A program made the translations under genes and the position numbers. The notes below the pieces were generated by a model. The model had not been told where the DNA came from and ran no database searches. It saw only the letters and a list, made by a program, of their open reading frames with translations. Positions 1 to 10,291 of a stretch of 64,000 bases of DNA are shown here, piece after piece. The stretch's first letter is position 1; each line of letters starts with the position of its first letter. This DNA is from Bin80 sp965220935 (GTDB lineage Bacteria; Bacteroidota; Rhodothermia; Rhodothermales; Bin80), in assembly GCA_965220935.1 (NCBI GenBank), contig OZ244857.1:992001-1056000 (forward strand), read 5' to 3'.

Positions 1-745
1 GATGAGATTGCTTCCAAGAAAGGGCACAACTATGTGACGATCGTGTCGGATCTGGTCAAGGGTAGGGTGCTCTATGTTGCTCCAGGGCGTACGATTGAGA
101 GTTTAAAGTCCTATTATACGACATGTTCATTTGAACAACTCCAGACCCTCAAGAGCGTGAGTATGGGTATGTGGCCTGCGTATATTCGTGCAACACAAGC
201 GTGTGTGCCAGGTGCTAAAAAAGATTGCGTTTGATCATTTTCATGTGACGAAATATATTCAGGGGGGACTCGATACCGTTCGTAAACAAGAGCATCGTGT
301 CTTGAAGCGAGAAGGCATTCTGATCTGATTGGGACGAAGTATGACTGGCTCACCAACCGGAAGAATATGTCGGCAAAACAAAAGAAACGATTTGATCAAT
401 TAAAGAACAGCACGTGCTTGGGCGATGAAAGAAATGAACTTGAAGCTGTGGAATTACACGAGTCGTACTTGGGCACTCAAAGGCTGGAAGCGATGGTTAG
501 GATGGCTTGACAGAAGTCGGTTGGATCCCATGAGAAACGTCTCAAAGACGATAAAAAACATCTCTGTGGAATCATCAATGCCATTGTTCTCAGGGTGAGT
601 AATGGACCCGCTGAGAGTATCAATAGTCGGATTAAAACGATCAAAGTTCGTGCACGAGGATTCCGAAATCACGAGCGGTTTGCAAATGCTATATACTTCT
701 ATCTTGGCGGTCTGGATTTATATCCAGTAGGCTATCAATATCGCT
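1..745 (+). pseudogene. ISL3-family transposase remnant (frameshifted, 5' end outside window)
   Basis: Several reading frames joined end to end give an ISL3-type DDE transposase. The first (to 234) covers the VSDLVKGRVLYV segment. A second frame continues with a DHFHVTKYIQ stretch and LDTVRKQEHR. A C-terminal part (about 540-745) carries SNGPAESINSRIK, typical of the ISL3 C terminus. At least three frame changes and in-frame stops make it non-functional. The same C-terminal segment occurs inverted at 7149-7340. The 5' end lies outside the window and no terminal inverted repeat was identified. The family call is by motif recognition; the frame breaks are seen directly. Confidence 0.8.
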
Positions 746-785
746 CAACCCACTAAAAAAGTTGAAGAACCAAAATTATTTCACA

Positions 786-1585
786 ATGATATCCTCATTC
801 ATTGAAGATGTATCTCATAGCCAGAAGCGCCAAGTTTTTTCACGCATAGTGAAAATGAAAGATGGTGCTCATTTCGATAATTTTTTGACTGAAAATGTAG
901 CTTCTCGTCTGTATGACGAGTCAGAGAACAAAGAATTAGAAGCTTTGTTGAGAAGCTTTGATAGCACCGATTTCATCCGAAAAAATCTCATAGATTCACT
1001 AACGAGCAACTCCCGAAAAAGTAAGAACACTTGGGAGGTCGGTGAAGCGATTTCAGAAGCATATCTAACAATGGAGTACAATATTGTTTGGCCTTGGAAT
1101 GTCACTCGTGATAAACGAAATGAAAAAGCGAGTCTTCCAGGGGCTGATCTTGTTGGATTTAAAGTTGGGACGAAAGTGTTGTTTTCGCGTTTGGAGAAGT
1201 AAAAACTTCAACTGACAGATCTACCCCTTCTAGAGTTGTGTATGGGAATGAGGGTTTAACTCAGCAACTACTAAATTTAGTTGAGAATCCCGCCATGTTA
1301 CACCAACTCATTAGATGGTTGTTTTCTCGTTGCAAAACAAATACTCTCAGGAAGTATTATGTGAGTGCATTAAAATTATTCAGCGATTCAATGGATAAGG
1401 CTTATTTATTGTATGGCATTTTAGTACGAGATACTCAGTATGACGAAAAGGACTTAATCTCAACGTCTCAAAAACTTGGATATAGAATTGATTCTCCAAC
1501 CACTTGCCATCTGGTTGCAATTTATCTCCCTTGTACCATTAGTGACTTGCATCATCGTGTAATTGGTATAGATAATGACCCGTGA
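786..1585 (+). pseudogene. HamA-like PD-(D/E)xK nuclease (DUF1837/AbpA-HamA type), frameshifted
   Basis: Two frames, 786-1202 and about 1181-1585, read together as one protein of about 266 residues. The junction lies at a TTTT run near 1182-1185. The join restores LPGADLVGF followed by FGEVKTST, which is the D...ExK pattern of a PD-(D/E)xK nuclease (acidic residue near 121, ExK near 138-140). A downstream LYGILVRD strand is compatible with the DUF1837 (AbpA/HamA C-terminal) family. ATG 786 is preferred to the TTG at 762. The end overlaps the helicase start at 1575 by 11 bp, so the two form an operon. In Hachiman, HamA is the nuclease effector held by the helicase HamB. The family assignment is by motif and context and could instead be another nuclease-helicase pair. 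The present frame is broken by an apparent 1-nt deletion. Confidence 0.62.
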
Positions 1586-4022
1586 AATTCTAGACATGAT
1601 AGACGGCTCTCGTCAACAAGCCCTTGAGCAGGCTCAGTCCATTCAGATTTCGAATGAACTTATAGCATTTCCTTTGGATGCAGATCATCAACTCATACAG
1701 AAAACTGCATTCTATCTTGAGATTTCAGTAATGAGCCTCATTGAGAATGGTCTACCCCAGGAGGATGAGAATAGAAGGGAGATGAGAATTGTCGCTCGCG
1801 ATGCTTTTCGATTACTCAGGGCTTTACCCAGGCATGATGATCCGTTACAGGATGGACTATTCTTACTGCGCACCTCTGCCTTAGCAGTTTTGGGTGACAA
1901 AGGAGTGGATGCTTCCCGTTGGCTTAGAGGAACTCATTGGCAAGAATTACCCATTGATTCAATGGACTGGATGGAACGTACTCGGGCAACTGTGGTGGAT
2001 GTATGGCTGAGGCTTATTCGAAAGAATGGGTGGAGTGATCGAGATCTTGTTCTTGACCGAGTATCCAGCTTGAGAGACATGCAAGCAATACTTGAAAAAG
2101 AAAAGCTCCATCAGTTAGACGCTTCCAACGCAAAATCAACAGCTTTGGAATTGGTTGCACTTTATCATCTCGCCAAAGCCGCAGAAATTTTTGCCCACTA
2201 CATTACCGATGGTGTTGTTGATGGAAAATATCAGATTCAACAACTACTTGACACTCATTTTGATAGGGCATTGGCTGTATGTAAGCATGCTATGATGATC
2301 CACTTAGAGCCGTTAACGAGTATACTTTATGCCGCTACCTCACAAATGGTCGAAAACTCTATATGGAGTGTTACTAGGTCTGTTAATTCTCGTGTAGAAT
2401 ACTTTGTTAAAAATCTGGTTGATCGAGGGCGTGGTGACAAAGCCATTTTTGATGTGCTTCCTCCCCAAAGACGGGTTTTAGCAGAGAAAGGATTACTTGG
2501 TTCAAGCCGCCGTGCTGTTGTAGTAAGTCTCCCTACTTCAAGTGGAAAAACAATGATTGCTGAGTTCAGAATTTTACAGGCTTTAAATCAATTCGCTATG
2601 GACAGAGGGTGGGTGGCATACTTGGTACCGACTCGAGCGTTAGTTCATCAAGTTTCAAGACAGCTTCGTCGAGATTTGAGTGATCTCAATATAAATGTTG
2701 AGCTGGTTAGCCCTGTTCTTGAAATTGATAATATTGAATCAGATCTCTTACTCAATGATCAGAGTGAGAATGAATTCCATGTGCTTGTGACAACCCCAGA
2801 AAAAATGAATTTACTTCTTCGTCAAGGCTGGGAATCAAAAATTGATCGCCCCCTGACACTGGTCATTGTAGATGAAGCACATAATATTCAAAATGCTAAC
2901 AGAGGACTACATTTAGAGCTACTATTGGCCACGGTCAATAGTGAATGTAAATATGCACAGTTTTTGCTCCTTACCCCATTTATAGAAAACGCTCAGGAAG
3001 TTGCAAGGTGGTTAGGTGGTACCAATTCTCAGGACATTAGCTTATCCGTGGACTGGCAACCTAATGATCGAGTGATTGGGATTATTCAACCAGAAAAAAC
3101 AGATCAAATTAAACGAGGCAGTTTCGATTATAAGCTTCATATGAAAACTCTTCATACGACGAAGCATACACTGAGCGTAGACAATTTGCTTGACCTGCAA
3201 AATAATAAAGAAATTGCTTCCACTTACAGCCAAGCCCGTAATTCTTCTGTGCTAGCTGCAATTACTGCTCAAAATTTAAGTTCTCGCGGGCCAATTATCG
3301 TGATGCACAGTCGACCAGACTGGGTTTGGTCATTGGCTAAATTGCTGAAAATAGATCAGAATAGGAAGTTACCAACGGATAAGATTGCTCTCGTTCAAAA
3401 ATTCTTGATGCTTGAACTGGGGAATGAAAACCCCTTAATTGATCTTCTTTCATATGGAATTGGTGTCCATCATGCTGGACTTCCAGATGAGGTACGCACG
3501 CTCATTGAATGGTTGTTTGAAGAAGAAGAACTTCATTTTCTTGTAGCTACTACAACTATTGCACAAGGAGTGAATTTTCCAGTTTCTGGCGTTGTAATGG
3601 CATCGCACCAATACCCCTATGGTAAGAATATGCCCCCTGAAGATTTTTGGAATATTGCTGGGAGGGTAGGGCGAATTTCACATGGAACTTTAGGAGTTGT
3701 AGCATTAGTGGCAGAAAGTTCAGAGAAGGTAGATAAATTGCATCAGTTCATCAATCATCAATCAGGAGAGCTCAACTCAATGCTGATTGAATTGGTTCAC
3801 GAATCTCGTGAGATGTTAAATGACTTAAAGAATCTTGTTTTTCGTAAGCCCCAATGGTCTGCATTTGTTCAGTACTTGACACATACTTACCAACAGATGG
3901 GCAAACCAGAAAACTTCAAAGACAAAGTAGAGCAAGTTGTTCGTAATACGTTTGGCTTCAGAAAATTAAAAGCAGCAAACTCTTCCCTTGCTGAAGAATT
4001 TCTTGAAGGTGTGCATTCTTAG
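1575..4022 (+). pseudogene. HamB-like Ski2-type SF2 helicase, 5' part, truncated by IS insertion
   Basis: An 815-residue open frame carries all the SF2 helicase motifs: motif I PTSSGKT (about residue 319), Ia PTRALVHQ, TTPEKMN, motif II DEAHN (about 433), motif III TPF, motif V ATTTIAQGVNFP and motif VI NIAGRVGR (about 692). A helical N-terminal domain of about 300 residues precedes the motor. The stop codon TAG at 4020-4022 is created by the inserted IS: TA comes from the gene and G is the first base of the element. The same frame resumes after the IS at 5988, so the original protein had about 1054 residues. The motor may still be made, but the C-terminal 239 residues are lost. With the upstream nuclease it resembles HamAB of the Hachiman defence system. 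Confidence 0.75.
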
Positions 4023-4050
4023 GGCTCGTCCATAAATAAGTTGAACAACT
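4022..4050 (+). repeat. Left terminal inverted repeat of the ISAzo13-type IS
   Basis: This 29-bp end matches the right end (5958-5986) inverted at 26 of 29 positions and is preceded by the TTA target duplicate. It supplies the last base of the premature stop codon of the interrupted helicase. Confidence 0.85.
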
Positions 4051-4062
4051 TCATGGGTAAAA

Positions 4063-5758
4063 TTATGTATTAGGCTCAGATGGATAGATGTCATAATTCC
4101 AATTTGGGAGCGTTTTGTTTCTCACTAGCTTCATTTCTTTCATTTGTTGGTTAGTGATCTTGATACCAGTCTGATATAATTTTCTCATCCGAACAGCTTT
4201 AATGGATAATCCAGATTTATCAACGGTAGATTGAATGTAATTCAGGAGTGTTTCCCAGCTATCTAATGGTCGACCTTGCCAGTTGCGACTGATGGCGCTA
4301 AACATTCGGTGTTCAATGGGGTTCCACTTGCTTGATCCACTGGGGAAATGAGCAACGGTTACCTGTATTTGATAGGGATCACAGAGCGTTTTTTGCAAGA
4401 AATATTTCCAAGCGCGTGCTCGATAACTGTTGGAGCCTCCGCAGTCGGCCAGAATGACAAGTCGTTTTGCATTCGGATAATGGTTTTTCCCTTCGGTTTT
4501 GAACCACTGCGTAATAGAGTCTACGGCAAACTCAGGGGTATCGCTTGAATCACCGACATAGACACATCCTCGGTGGGCAAGTGGCTCATAAACTCCGTAG
4601 GGTATCGCCTTCGCCTTGGCCTGCGATGGGAAGTCATGATCATTGACCTTGATGGGGATCTTGCACAAAATTCCTCCTGCGTTGATAAACCATCCGACTA
4701 ACTCTTTCTTTTTGGTATCCACACAAATGATAGGAATGTTGTGGATTCGGCAGTGCTCAGTCAAATGTTTAATTCTCTCAAATTGTTGATTTCGTCCAGG
4801 TGGAGACAGACGGCTGATACACTTGGAATTGACACGAAGAGAGTAGTTATGTGCAGAGAGCCATTTTCCAATGGTTGTCTTGGAAACCTTGACGCCAGAC
4901 TTCTGTAGCTCTTTGGCCAATGTTACTAAGGAACGACGCGTCCACTTCAAGCCTCCCATCGGACTGCCTGCCGTGTCAAACTCTAACAGTTGGAGCAGTT
5001 GATCGATCATCCAAGGGTTTTTTTTTCAAAGGGATACGCCCTCCACCTTGTTTACGAGTCCGATTGAGATCTACTTTACCTGAGTAGAGTTGATTACGCC
5101 CTTTCCAGACCGTTGTGCGACTGAGTCCAAGAAACAATGCCACGTTTGTGTCACCGCCATAACCCCACATGATGGAAAGAAATCCCGCTAATAGACGAAT
5201 CTGCTTCTCATCAAGAGCGCTGAGAAACAGAGCCTTAACTTTAGAGGTGATCGACAATTTTCGAGAAGAATGAGGCAACATGATTGATGCCTGATCAAGT
5301 TGCCGAGTCTTAAGTTGTCGTTTTTGATTAATAGAGCATGCAGAGCAGTAAATGCTCCGTCCTGCAAAACGGACCCGAGTGAGTTTTCCTTGACGAACTA
5401 GACTTGAAAGCACATTCAGGGTCTTGACCTGTAACAGTTCGTCAAGTTCAACGGGTTGATAGCCCATTGAAGAGTTTGATACAAGATGGAGAACTGTATT
5501 TCGGAGTGTACCGTGACAGGAGAATAGGATCTCGTCATATGCCCAAAGTCCATATTCATCAAACTCAGCGGTTTCTCGAAGCGTGTAATATTTTCCTGCA
5601 TGAGAGTAGCTGGACAGATAGTCCAGTAATTTGAGTTTTCGATGGAGCGTGCTGGGCGCACATCCTCCAAGGGCTTGACACAGTTGGGCAAGTGTAGCAA
5701 CAGTCATATGTTGCATAGCTTGGGTTAACATTTGTTGGGTAAAACGAATTGGTTTCAT
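4063..5758 (-). CDS. ISAzo13-family transposase in two frames joined at an A9 tract
   Basis: The upstream frame (5758-4976) encodes a helix-turn-helix N-terminal part ending in GGRIPLKKK. The downstream frame (5010-4063) encodes the DDE catalytic part, with VDTKKKELVGWF, ILADCGGSNSYRAR and SSKWNPIEHR. The frames meet at nine consecutive A on the coding strand (T9 at 5018-5026). Changing frame there gives IPLKKNPWMIDQLLQL, which reads smoothly into the family pattern. The required change is +1 (or -2), reachable by transcriptional slippage on the A9 run. A single-base insertion mutation is the alternative. Family known as DDE_Tnp_ISAZ013 ('Rhodopirellula transposase'). Confidence 0.82.
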
Positions 5759-5957
5759 GAGAATAAAAAGTAAGTTAAATCTAAATGTACTAATTCTCTT
5801 ATTATAAAACAGTAAATCAATCAGTCATGCCATGTAGAATGCAGTGGACAAATGTTCATTAATAGCTTATCTTATAGATAGATAAAGATCTTAATGGGAA
5901 AAGAATAACCTATTAATCAGAATAATTTAAGAAAGAATTAGAATAATATTTATATAT

Positions 5958-5986
5958 AGTTGTTCAAGTTATTTATGACCGAGCCC
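5958..5986 (-). repeat. Right terminal inverted repeat of the ISAzo13-type IS
   Basis: Inverted partner of 4022-4050, followed directly by the second TTA duplicate at 5987-5989 and by the resumed helicase reading frame. Confidence 0.85.
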
Positions 5987-5987
5987 T

Positions 5988-6707
5988 TATGCTGAATTTA
6001 TAGAGATTCCTGGACAGCCTATTAGCCTTGTTGATATAACTGGCTTTTCTCTGGAGAGTGTTAAAAAAGTACTCCACGAGTTTAGAAAGCAGGGCATAAG
6101 TGATAGGGTTTGGAACAACCAAACCCTATTTAATCCAACGAATCAAGATCTTCCAAATATGATGGGAATATTATTAAGAGTTCCAGAACTAAGAGAAAAT
6201 CTAAAGGATTTTACTGGAGGGGAAACGCCAGACGGTGATGCATTATCAAATATAATTAAGGATTGGGTTAATGGCGAATCATTAGTTGATATTGCCCGTG
6301 TACATTTCAATGAGGATGGTAACCCCATTAAATCTCTTACAAAGTGTTCACAAAAATTGTTTGGTAGTATTATACAAACTACAGCTTGGGGCCTTGGAGC
6401 ATTGCTTTCAATGACAGGAAATAAAATGTCTGATCATGAAAAACGGACATTCAATAACTTACCTTCATACGTTTATTATGGTGTTAATGATGAAAAAGCC
6501 ATTTCTTTGAGGTTACTTGGCATTCCTAGATCTGCTGCAGTAAAACTTTCCAGTCATATGGGAGACAGTATAGACCAACCACTCGTGAGCCTCAGAAATC
6601 ATTTGCGAAGTATGGATAAACAGGCATGGCAGAACATTCTGGGACAACAACAAGGTGAAATCTATAGAAGTGTATGGAGAGTGCAGGAGGGTTTGAATTT
6701 AGACTAA
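5988..6707 (+). pseudogene. HamB-like helicase, 3' part displaced by the IS
   Basis: Immediately after the IS target duplicate the frame of the upstream helicase continues without a stop: TAT GCT GAA, reading YAEFIEIPGQPISLVD, and runs 239 codons to TAG at 6705-6707. Both pieces share the same frame (codon starts divisible by three), and removing the IS plus one TTA copy joins them exactly. The region is a helical C-terminal domain without catalytic motifs. Internal ATG codons (from 6159) could start a 182-residue fragment, but no ribosome binding site suggests this. It is best read as the severed C terminus of the 1575-4022 gene. Confidence 0.88.
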
Positions 6708-7148
6708 GGTAAACACCAGTACCAAAGCCTAAGATCTTAAATAAGATGACATGAATTCCAAAACCATGTTTTTAGAAAAAATAGGGTAGAGTTCAGAAAA
6801 TCACCCGTCTACGGGTGATTACAGAACAATCACTGAAAGTTTTCCTCTCAATTCTTACAATTGCATGCATGAAACTTATTCATATGAGGCAAGCTGTTCC
6901 TGCTATGACAACCATTCTGACTTAGAGTGCGTTCATGAAATTGATTAATGTCCAAATGACTAATTGTGTTGTTGTCTCGGATACCATATCTTCGGGGGCG
7001 AATGGCGTGGAGCGAATGCCAGATTAGTGGGGACGTGATAATGAAGGTATTAGATTTATTCCATTGGTTTTGTTGTTAATCCCATATTATTCACTATAAT
7101 TTAGCGATCAAAACTTTTTTCGGCGCTTCCGCTTTTTTGTGAAAAAAG
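6708..7148. other. Intergenic stretch with one perfect hairpin, no gene seen
   Basis: No supported coding sequence lies here. A perfect 9-bp stem with a 4-nt loop sits at 6799-6820 (AATCACCCG, TCTA, CGGGTGATT). It is not followed by a T run, so it is not a standard terminator. It lies about 90 bp after the helicase fragment stop. Confidence 0.5.
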
Positions 7149-7340
7149 TCATGATTTTGCGTATCTGGGGCTTAGATCAAGTCCGCCCAAATGGAAGTAG
7201 ATTGCATCAACAAATCGTTCTTTATTGCGGAATCCATGTGCACGGATTTTGACGGTTTTGATCCGACTATTGATGCTTTCAGCCGGGCCATTACTGACAT
7301 CAACAACAATGGCATTGATGATCCCCCAGAGATGCTTTCT
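7149..7340 (-). pseudogene. ISL3-family transposase C-terminal fragment (inverted copy)
   Basis: The minus strand encodes GIINAIVVDVSNGPAESINS, nearly the same as the C terminus of the ISL3 remnant at 540-745 on the plus strand (SNGPAESINSRIK and ARGFRNHERF there; SNGPAESINSRIK and AHGFRNKERF here). Only about 60 codons remain. The upstream part is replaced by the transposase wreck on the opposite strand. It is therefore a truncated second copy of the same or a closely related element, in inverted orientation. Confidence 0.8.
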
Positions 7341-7896
7341 AATGTATCTATACGAAGATTCTGTCATTGCACGCAGAGCATACCCGTTGGGTCCGCAAGG
7401 GGAAGATTTTTCCTAATGAGGTGGAGTTAGGGATTCCGGTCGCGGTCATTCAAAACCAGTTTGGTTTCATTTTAGGCTGGCACATCATGTGGACAAAACC
7501 CGATAGTGAGATGACGGTCCCGATCGTGATGAAGTATACCGAGGAGTATGAGACTCTTTCGTCCATCAGTTTTGGCCGCGGGTATTGGTCGCAGGAAAAT
7601 TATGAGGCATTATGTTCTCTGGATGTAGATATGATTCTGCTTAAGAATGGATACAAAAGCAAGGACGAGAGTGAACGCGATTCAGGGGAAGAGTTTCAGC
7701 AGAAGCGTCGGCAGTATGCGATGATAGAATCGTGTATAACGGTCTGGAACAGCATGGAGGGGCACGCATTCGGACCAAAGGAGGGAAGACTGGATTTGCG
7801 CGCACCATTGGAGCAAGCGTGGTGGCAATAAATCTGTGTCGTATTGGGAAGGTGCTCATGGAGCGCCACCGAGAAGCATTCCGCCAAGCCGCGTAA
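7340..7896 (+). pseudogene. Transposase remnant, probably ISNCY/IS1182-like
   Basis: The open frame 7367-7831 reads GKIFPNEVELGIPVAVIQNQ, a pattern seen in the catalytic half of ISNCY/IS5-type transposases. After about 7738 the homologous reading moves to another frame, giving GGKTGFARTIGASVVAINL and ending at a stop at 7894-7896. The N-terminal half is missing and is replaced by the ISL3 fragment. It is a decayed fragment, and the exact family is uncertain. Confidence 0.6.
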
Positions 7897-8419
7897 TTCA
7901 CCCGAATTCTTTATAAACGGGAGTTGACTCCACCATTGGAGGTGGCAGAGGTGCGTCTGAAAGGCAGACATTCTGCCCCAATAAGACGCTGTTCGCTGAA
8001 TTAATCCAGATAAGACGACAAGGGCTTATCAAAAGCAGTCCGTGAGATCGACAAACATTAAAATTTTTGAATCTGCATTGAAATTAAAATAAATTCGTAT
8101 ATTAAACCTGCAAAAAATTTTGGACTACGCCGCGGGGGTTTTTAGGAGGCACTCTTACTTGCATAGTACAGAGAAACACGGTGTACAAATATCTTGTATA
8201 AACACTTAGAGCGTGATCCATGTAGATATGATATCAGTGACAGCTATGCACTGCCTCGCCGTGCCAATAAGTGGTAATTCAAGGAATTCTCTGACAAACG
8301 ATTTGCAATATGAAGTTAGGAGTGGGAAATATTCTTCTCAGAAATCATTTATTCATTCATCCATGAGTTAGCTGGAACTGACATGTACCAGATTTTTAGA
8401 ACTTACCAGACACTGTAGT
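7897..8419. other. Intergenic stretch, nothing recognised
   Basis: About 520 bp between the transposase wreck and the three-gene cassette. No coding frame, structured RNA or repeat could be supported. It presumably contains the promoter of the cassette, but no convincing promoter was identified. Confidence 0.4.
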
Positions 8420-9040
8420 ATGTCCGATCATTTGAACTTGCAATCGATCAGTGTTGTAGTTACGGCTAATTCATACAATCCGTCAATCCTCAACCCTGAT
8501 TTTCTATCGTTAAAGGGTATCGTTCCTGATGATTGGGAGGTAATTGAAACATTGACCACGCCTACGGTATCATTCGTTAGATATAAAAACGGAATTAGCT
8601 GGTTAATTGATAAGTCGCGCCTTAAGGTTTCTGAAGAGGTAGGGCAAGAGTTCAAGGATCATTACCATATTCATCAGGCTGTGAAAGCATACCTAAACAC
8701 CTTTCCAAATACTCCTTATCAGAGCCTTGGGCTTAACTTTCAGGTGTCAATCTACGTATCTCATCCCCAGATTCATCTGATTAAACGATTCGGAGCGGAT
8801 TGGATTAGTGCTGAGGAGGGAATTCTTGAAATGATACCTAGTTTCAAATTACAAGCTGAGGATGTCATATGCTTTATTAAAGTTCTTAATACGTCTCTCA
8901 AGATGGGGGAGATAGTCGTAGAATGTAATATTCATCATCAGGATCTTTTGAATTCCATAGATCTATGCAGTGCGATATCAAGATGGCCAGAGCGTCAAGT
9001 ATTTATTCAAAACGCAATACATAGATTGTTTGAAATATGA
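8420..9040 (+). CDS. Hypothetical protein, first gene of a three-gene cassette
   Basis: 206 residues, no signal peptide or membrane segment, family not recognised. The N terminus reads ISVVVTANSYNPSILNPDFL, then VRYKNGISWLIDKSRL. The composition is that of a soluble mixed alpha/beta protein. The stop codon overlaps the ATG of the next gene (ATGA at 9037-9040), showing translational coupling. The frame is intact, in contrast to the wrecked genes on both sides, so this cassette is either recent or maintained. The location among IS remnants and a dead defence module is compatible with an accessory or defence role, but no function can be read from the sequence. Confidence 0.75.
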   Translation: MSDHLNLQSISVVVTANSYNPSILNPDFLSLKGIVPDDWEVIETLTTPTVSFVRYKNGISWLIDKSRLKVSEEVGQEFKDHYHIHQAVKAYLNTFPNTPYQSLGLNFQVSIYVSHPQIHLIKRFGADWISAEEGILEMIPSFKLQAEDVICFIKVLNTSLKMGEIVVECNIHHQDLLNSIDLCSAISRWPERQVFIQNAIHRLFEI

Positions 9041-9765
9041 AACAGACACCTCCAAAGATCATCAGCAGTGATCTTAGCGATTTGGTCCTAAAATCTATAT
9101 TGCTTGATGAAGATTCTACTCATTTAACAGGAACGTCAGATGGGCAATCGTTCATAGATGTCCCTAGCAGATATAACTCTACTGAGACCTCTCAAAGCAC
9201 AAGTAGGGATACTGATGGGGGTTCTATCTGGAATAGTTTCCCCGAAAGAAGCTGGCTGAAAATTCTCACCTCTACACAGCCATCATCTGGCGTTGATAGT
9301 ATTTTCACAAAAAAGTATGATCCTATCATTCATGTAAATAATGCAGAGAGTTATGAGGAGATTTTTCAGATTCTTGCTTTCTTGGGATACCATAGAATGG
9401 CTACGCGCCTCAGATATTTGTATGAGACTACACAAGAAGAAGGCATACCAGAAGATGAATCCCGTATGGATTTTCTCTCATTAAAAAAGCTAACTTCATT
9501 CTTTGCGAGAGAGGATACTTCTCTGCCTTATCCTGCGATTGGAATATGTCCTGACTCATCATTGCAAGCAGAGTGGTACTGTAATAAAGGATTTATATTG
9601 ATGAATTTTTTACCCGATGGAAATATTGAGTTTGCAGCTTTAGCAAAGCATGAAGATAGTTCAGAGTCACTTCAGGGCTCCGGTCAAAGAGACATCGCAC
9701 TTCAAGCCATTCAGCCATTTTTTGATAAATATCAAATACACGACTCGTATGCAGATAGACGATAA
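9037..9765 (+). CDS. Hypothetical protein, second gene of the cassette
   Basis: 242 residues, cytoplasmic by appearance. The N-terminal about 80 residues are Ser/Thr/Asp-rich and probably disordered. The C-terminal half contains YEEIFQILAFLGYHRMATRL, then an IGICPDSSLQAEWYCNKGF segment followed by a predicted beta-strand pair (ILMNFLPDGNIEFAAL). Family not recognised. It starts inside the stop of the previous gene (4-bp overlap) and its own 3' end overlaps the start of the third gene by 17 bp, so all three are probably one transcript. Confidence 0.75.
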   Translation: MKQTPPKIISSDLSDLVLKSILLDEDSTHLTGTSDGQSFIDVPSRYNSTETSQSTSRDTDGGSIWNSFPERSWLKILTSTQPSSGVDSIFTKKYDPIIHVNNAESYEEIFQILAFLGYHRMATRLRYLYETTQEEGIPEDESRMDFLSLKKLTSFFAREDTSLPYPAIGICPDSSLQAEWYCNKGFILMNFLPDGNIEFAALAKHEDSSESLQGSGQRDIALQAIQPFFDKYQIHDSYADRR

Positions 9766-10177
9766 TCAGCACATACTGAGGTATTGTAAACCTAGTTCCA
9801 TTAGAAACGGTATACCCTTAGCGAGCGCATTCCTAATAAAAGTTGATCAGGAGTATTTATCGGTGAACTGGTTAGAGTATTTCAGAAAAGGCAATTTGGA
9901 GCAGGCAGTCAATTGTGTTCGTAAGATTTTTCTTGATAAGGGCTACGGTATTAGAGTTAATGGCAGGTTTGTCAAATTACAGGTTGGGAAAGTACTATCT
10001 GCTATCTTGGAGTCTGGCTCCTCGCTTGCCAGAGTTGAGCATCTCCCTGAAAATGATGATCCATCACATTGTGGAATCTTTGGATATGCGGCCAATGACC
10101 TATATGTCGCTGGAATTATTGCATATATGATTCATGTTGAGAATGATGTTTATCCTGGAAAATTGACGCAACATTAA
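9749..10177 (+). CDS. Hypothetical protein, third gene of the cassette
   Basis: 142 residues from ATG 9749, which lies 17 bp inside the end of the second gene. The frame is open further upstream, but 9749 gives the natural start (MQIDDNQHILRYCKPSSI). Features: NGIPLASAFLIKVDQEYLSV, then NWLEYF, and a C-terminal LPENDDPSHCGIFGY segment with a conserved-looking Asp-Pro-Ser-His-Cys. No transmembrane or signal segment. Function unknown. The His/Cys motif could be a metal or catalytic site, but this is only an inference. Confidence 0.72.
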   Translation: MQIDDNQHILRYCKPSSIRNGIPLASAFLIKVDQEYLSVNWLEYFRKGNLEQAVNCVRKIFLDKGYGIRVNGRFVKLQVGKVLSAILESGSSLARVEHLPENDDPSHCGIFGYAANDLYVAGIIAYMIHVENDVYPGKLTQH

Positions 10178-10291
10178 ATGCACATATGGGTGGGCTAGAC
10201 AGATTAGAAAGTGCTGGAGATGTTATAATTCCAAATCGTATCTGGGTTTCAATAGCTAATGTTTCATCCAATTGGTAAGTTAAGTCTTTAA

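Larger units (their letters stand above)
4022..5986 (-). mobile_element. ISAzo13-family insertion sequence, 1965 bp
   Basis: The element is bounded by imperfect terminal inverted repeats. The left 29 bp begin GGGCTCGTCCATAAATAAG; the right end reads, in reverse complement, GGGCTCGGTCATAAATAAC. They match at 26 of 29 positions. A 3-bp TTA direct repeat flanks it (4019-4021 and 5987-5989). It holds one transposase split over two frames on the minus strand and sits inside the helicase gene. The clean ends and target duplication imply a recent insertion. Confidence 0.88.

Noticed and set aside
6799..6820. Perfect 9-bp hairpin after the helicase fragment
   Set aside because: No T run follows, so a terminator call is not supported; noted only as a hairpin.
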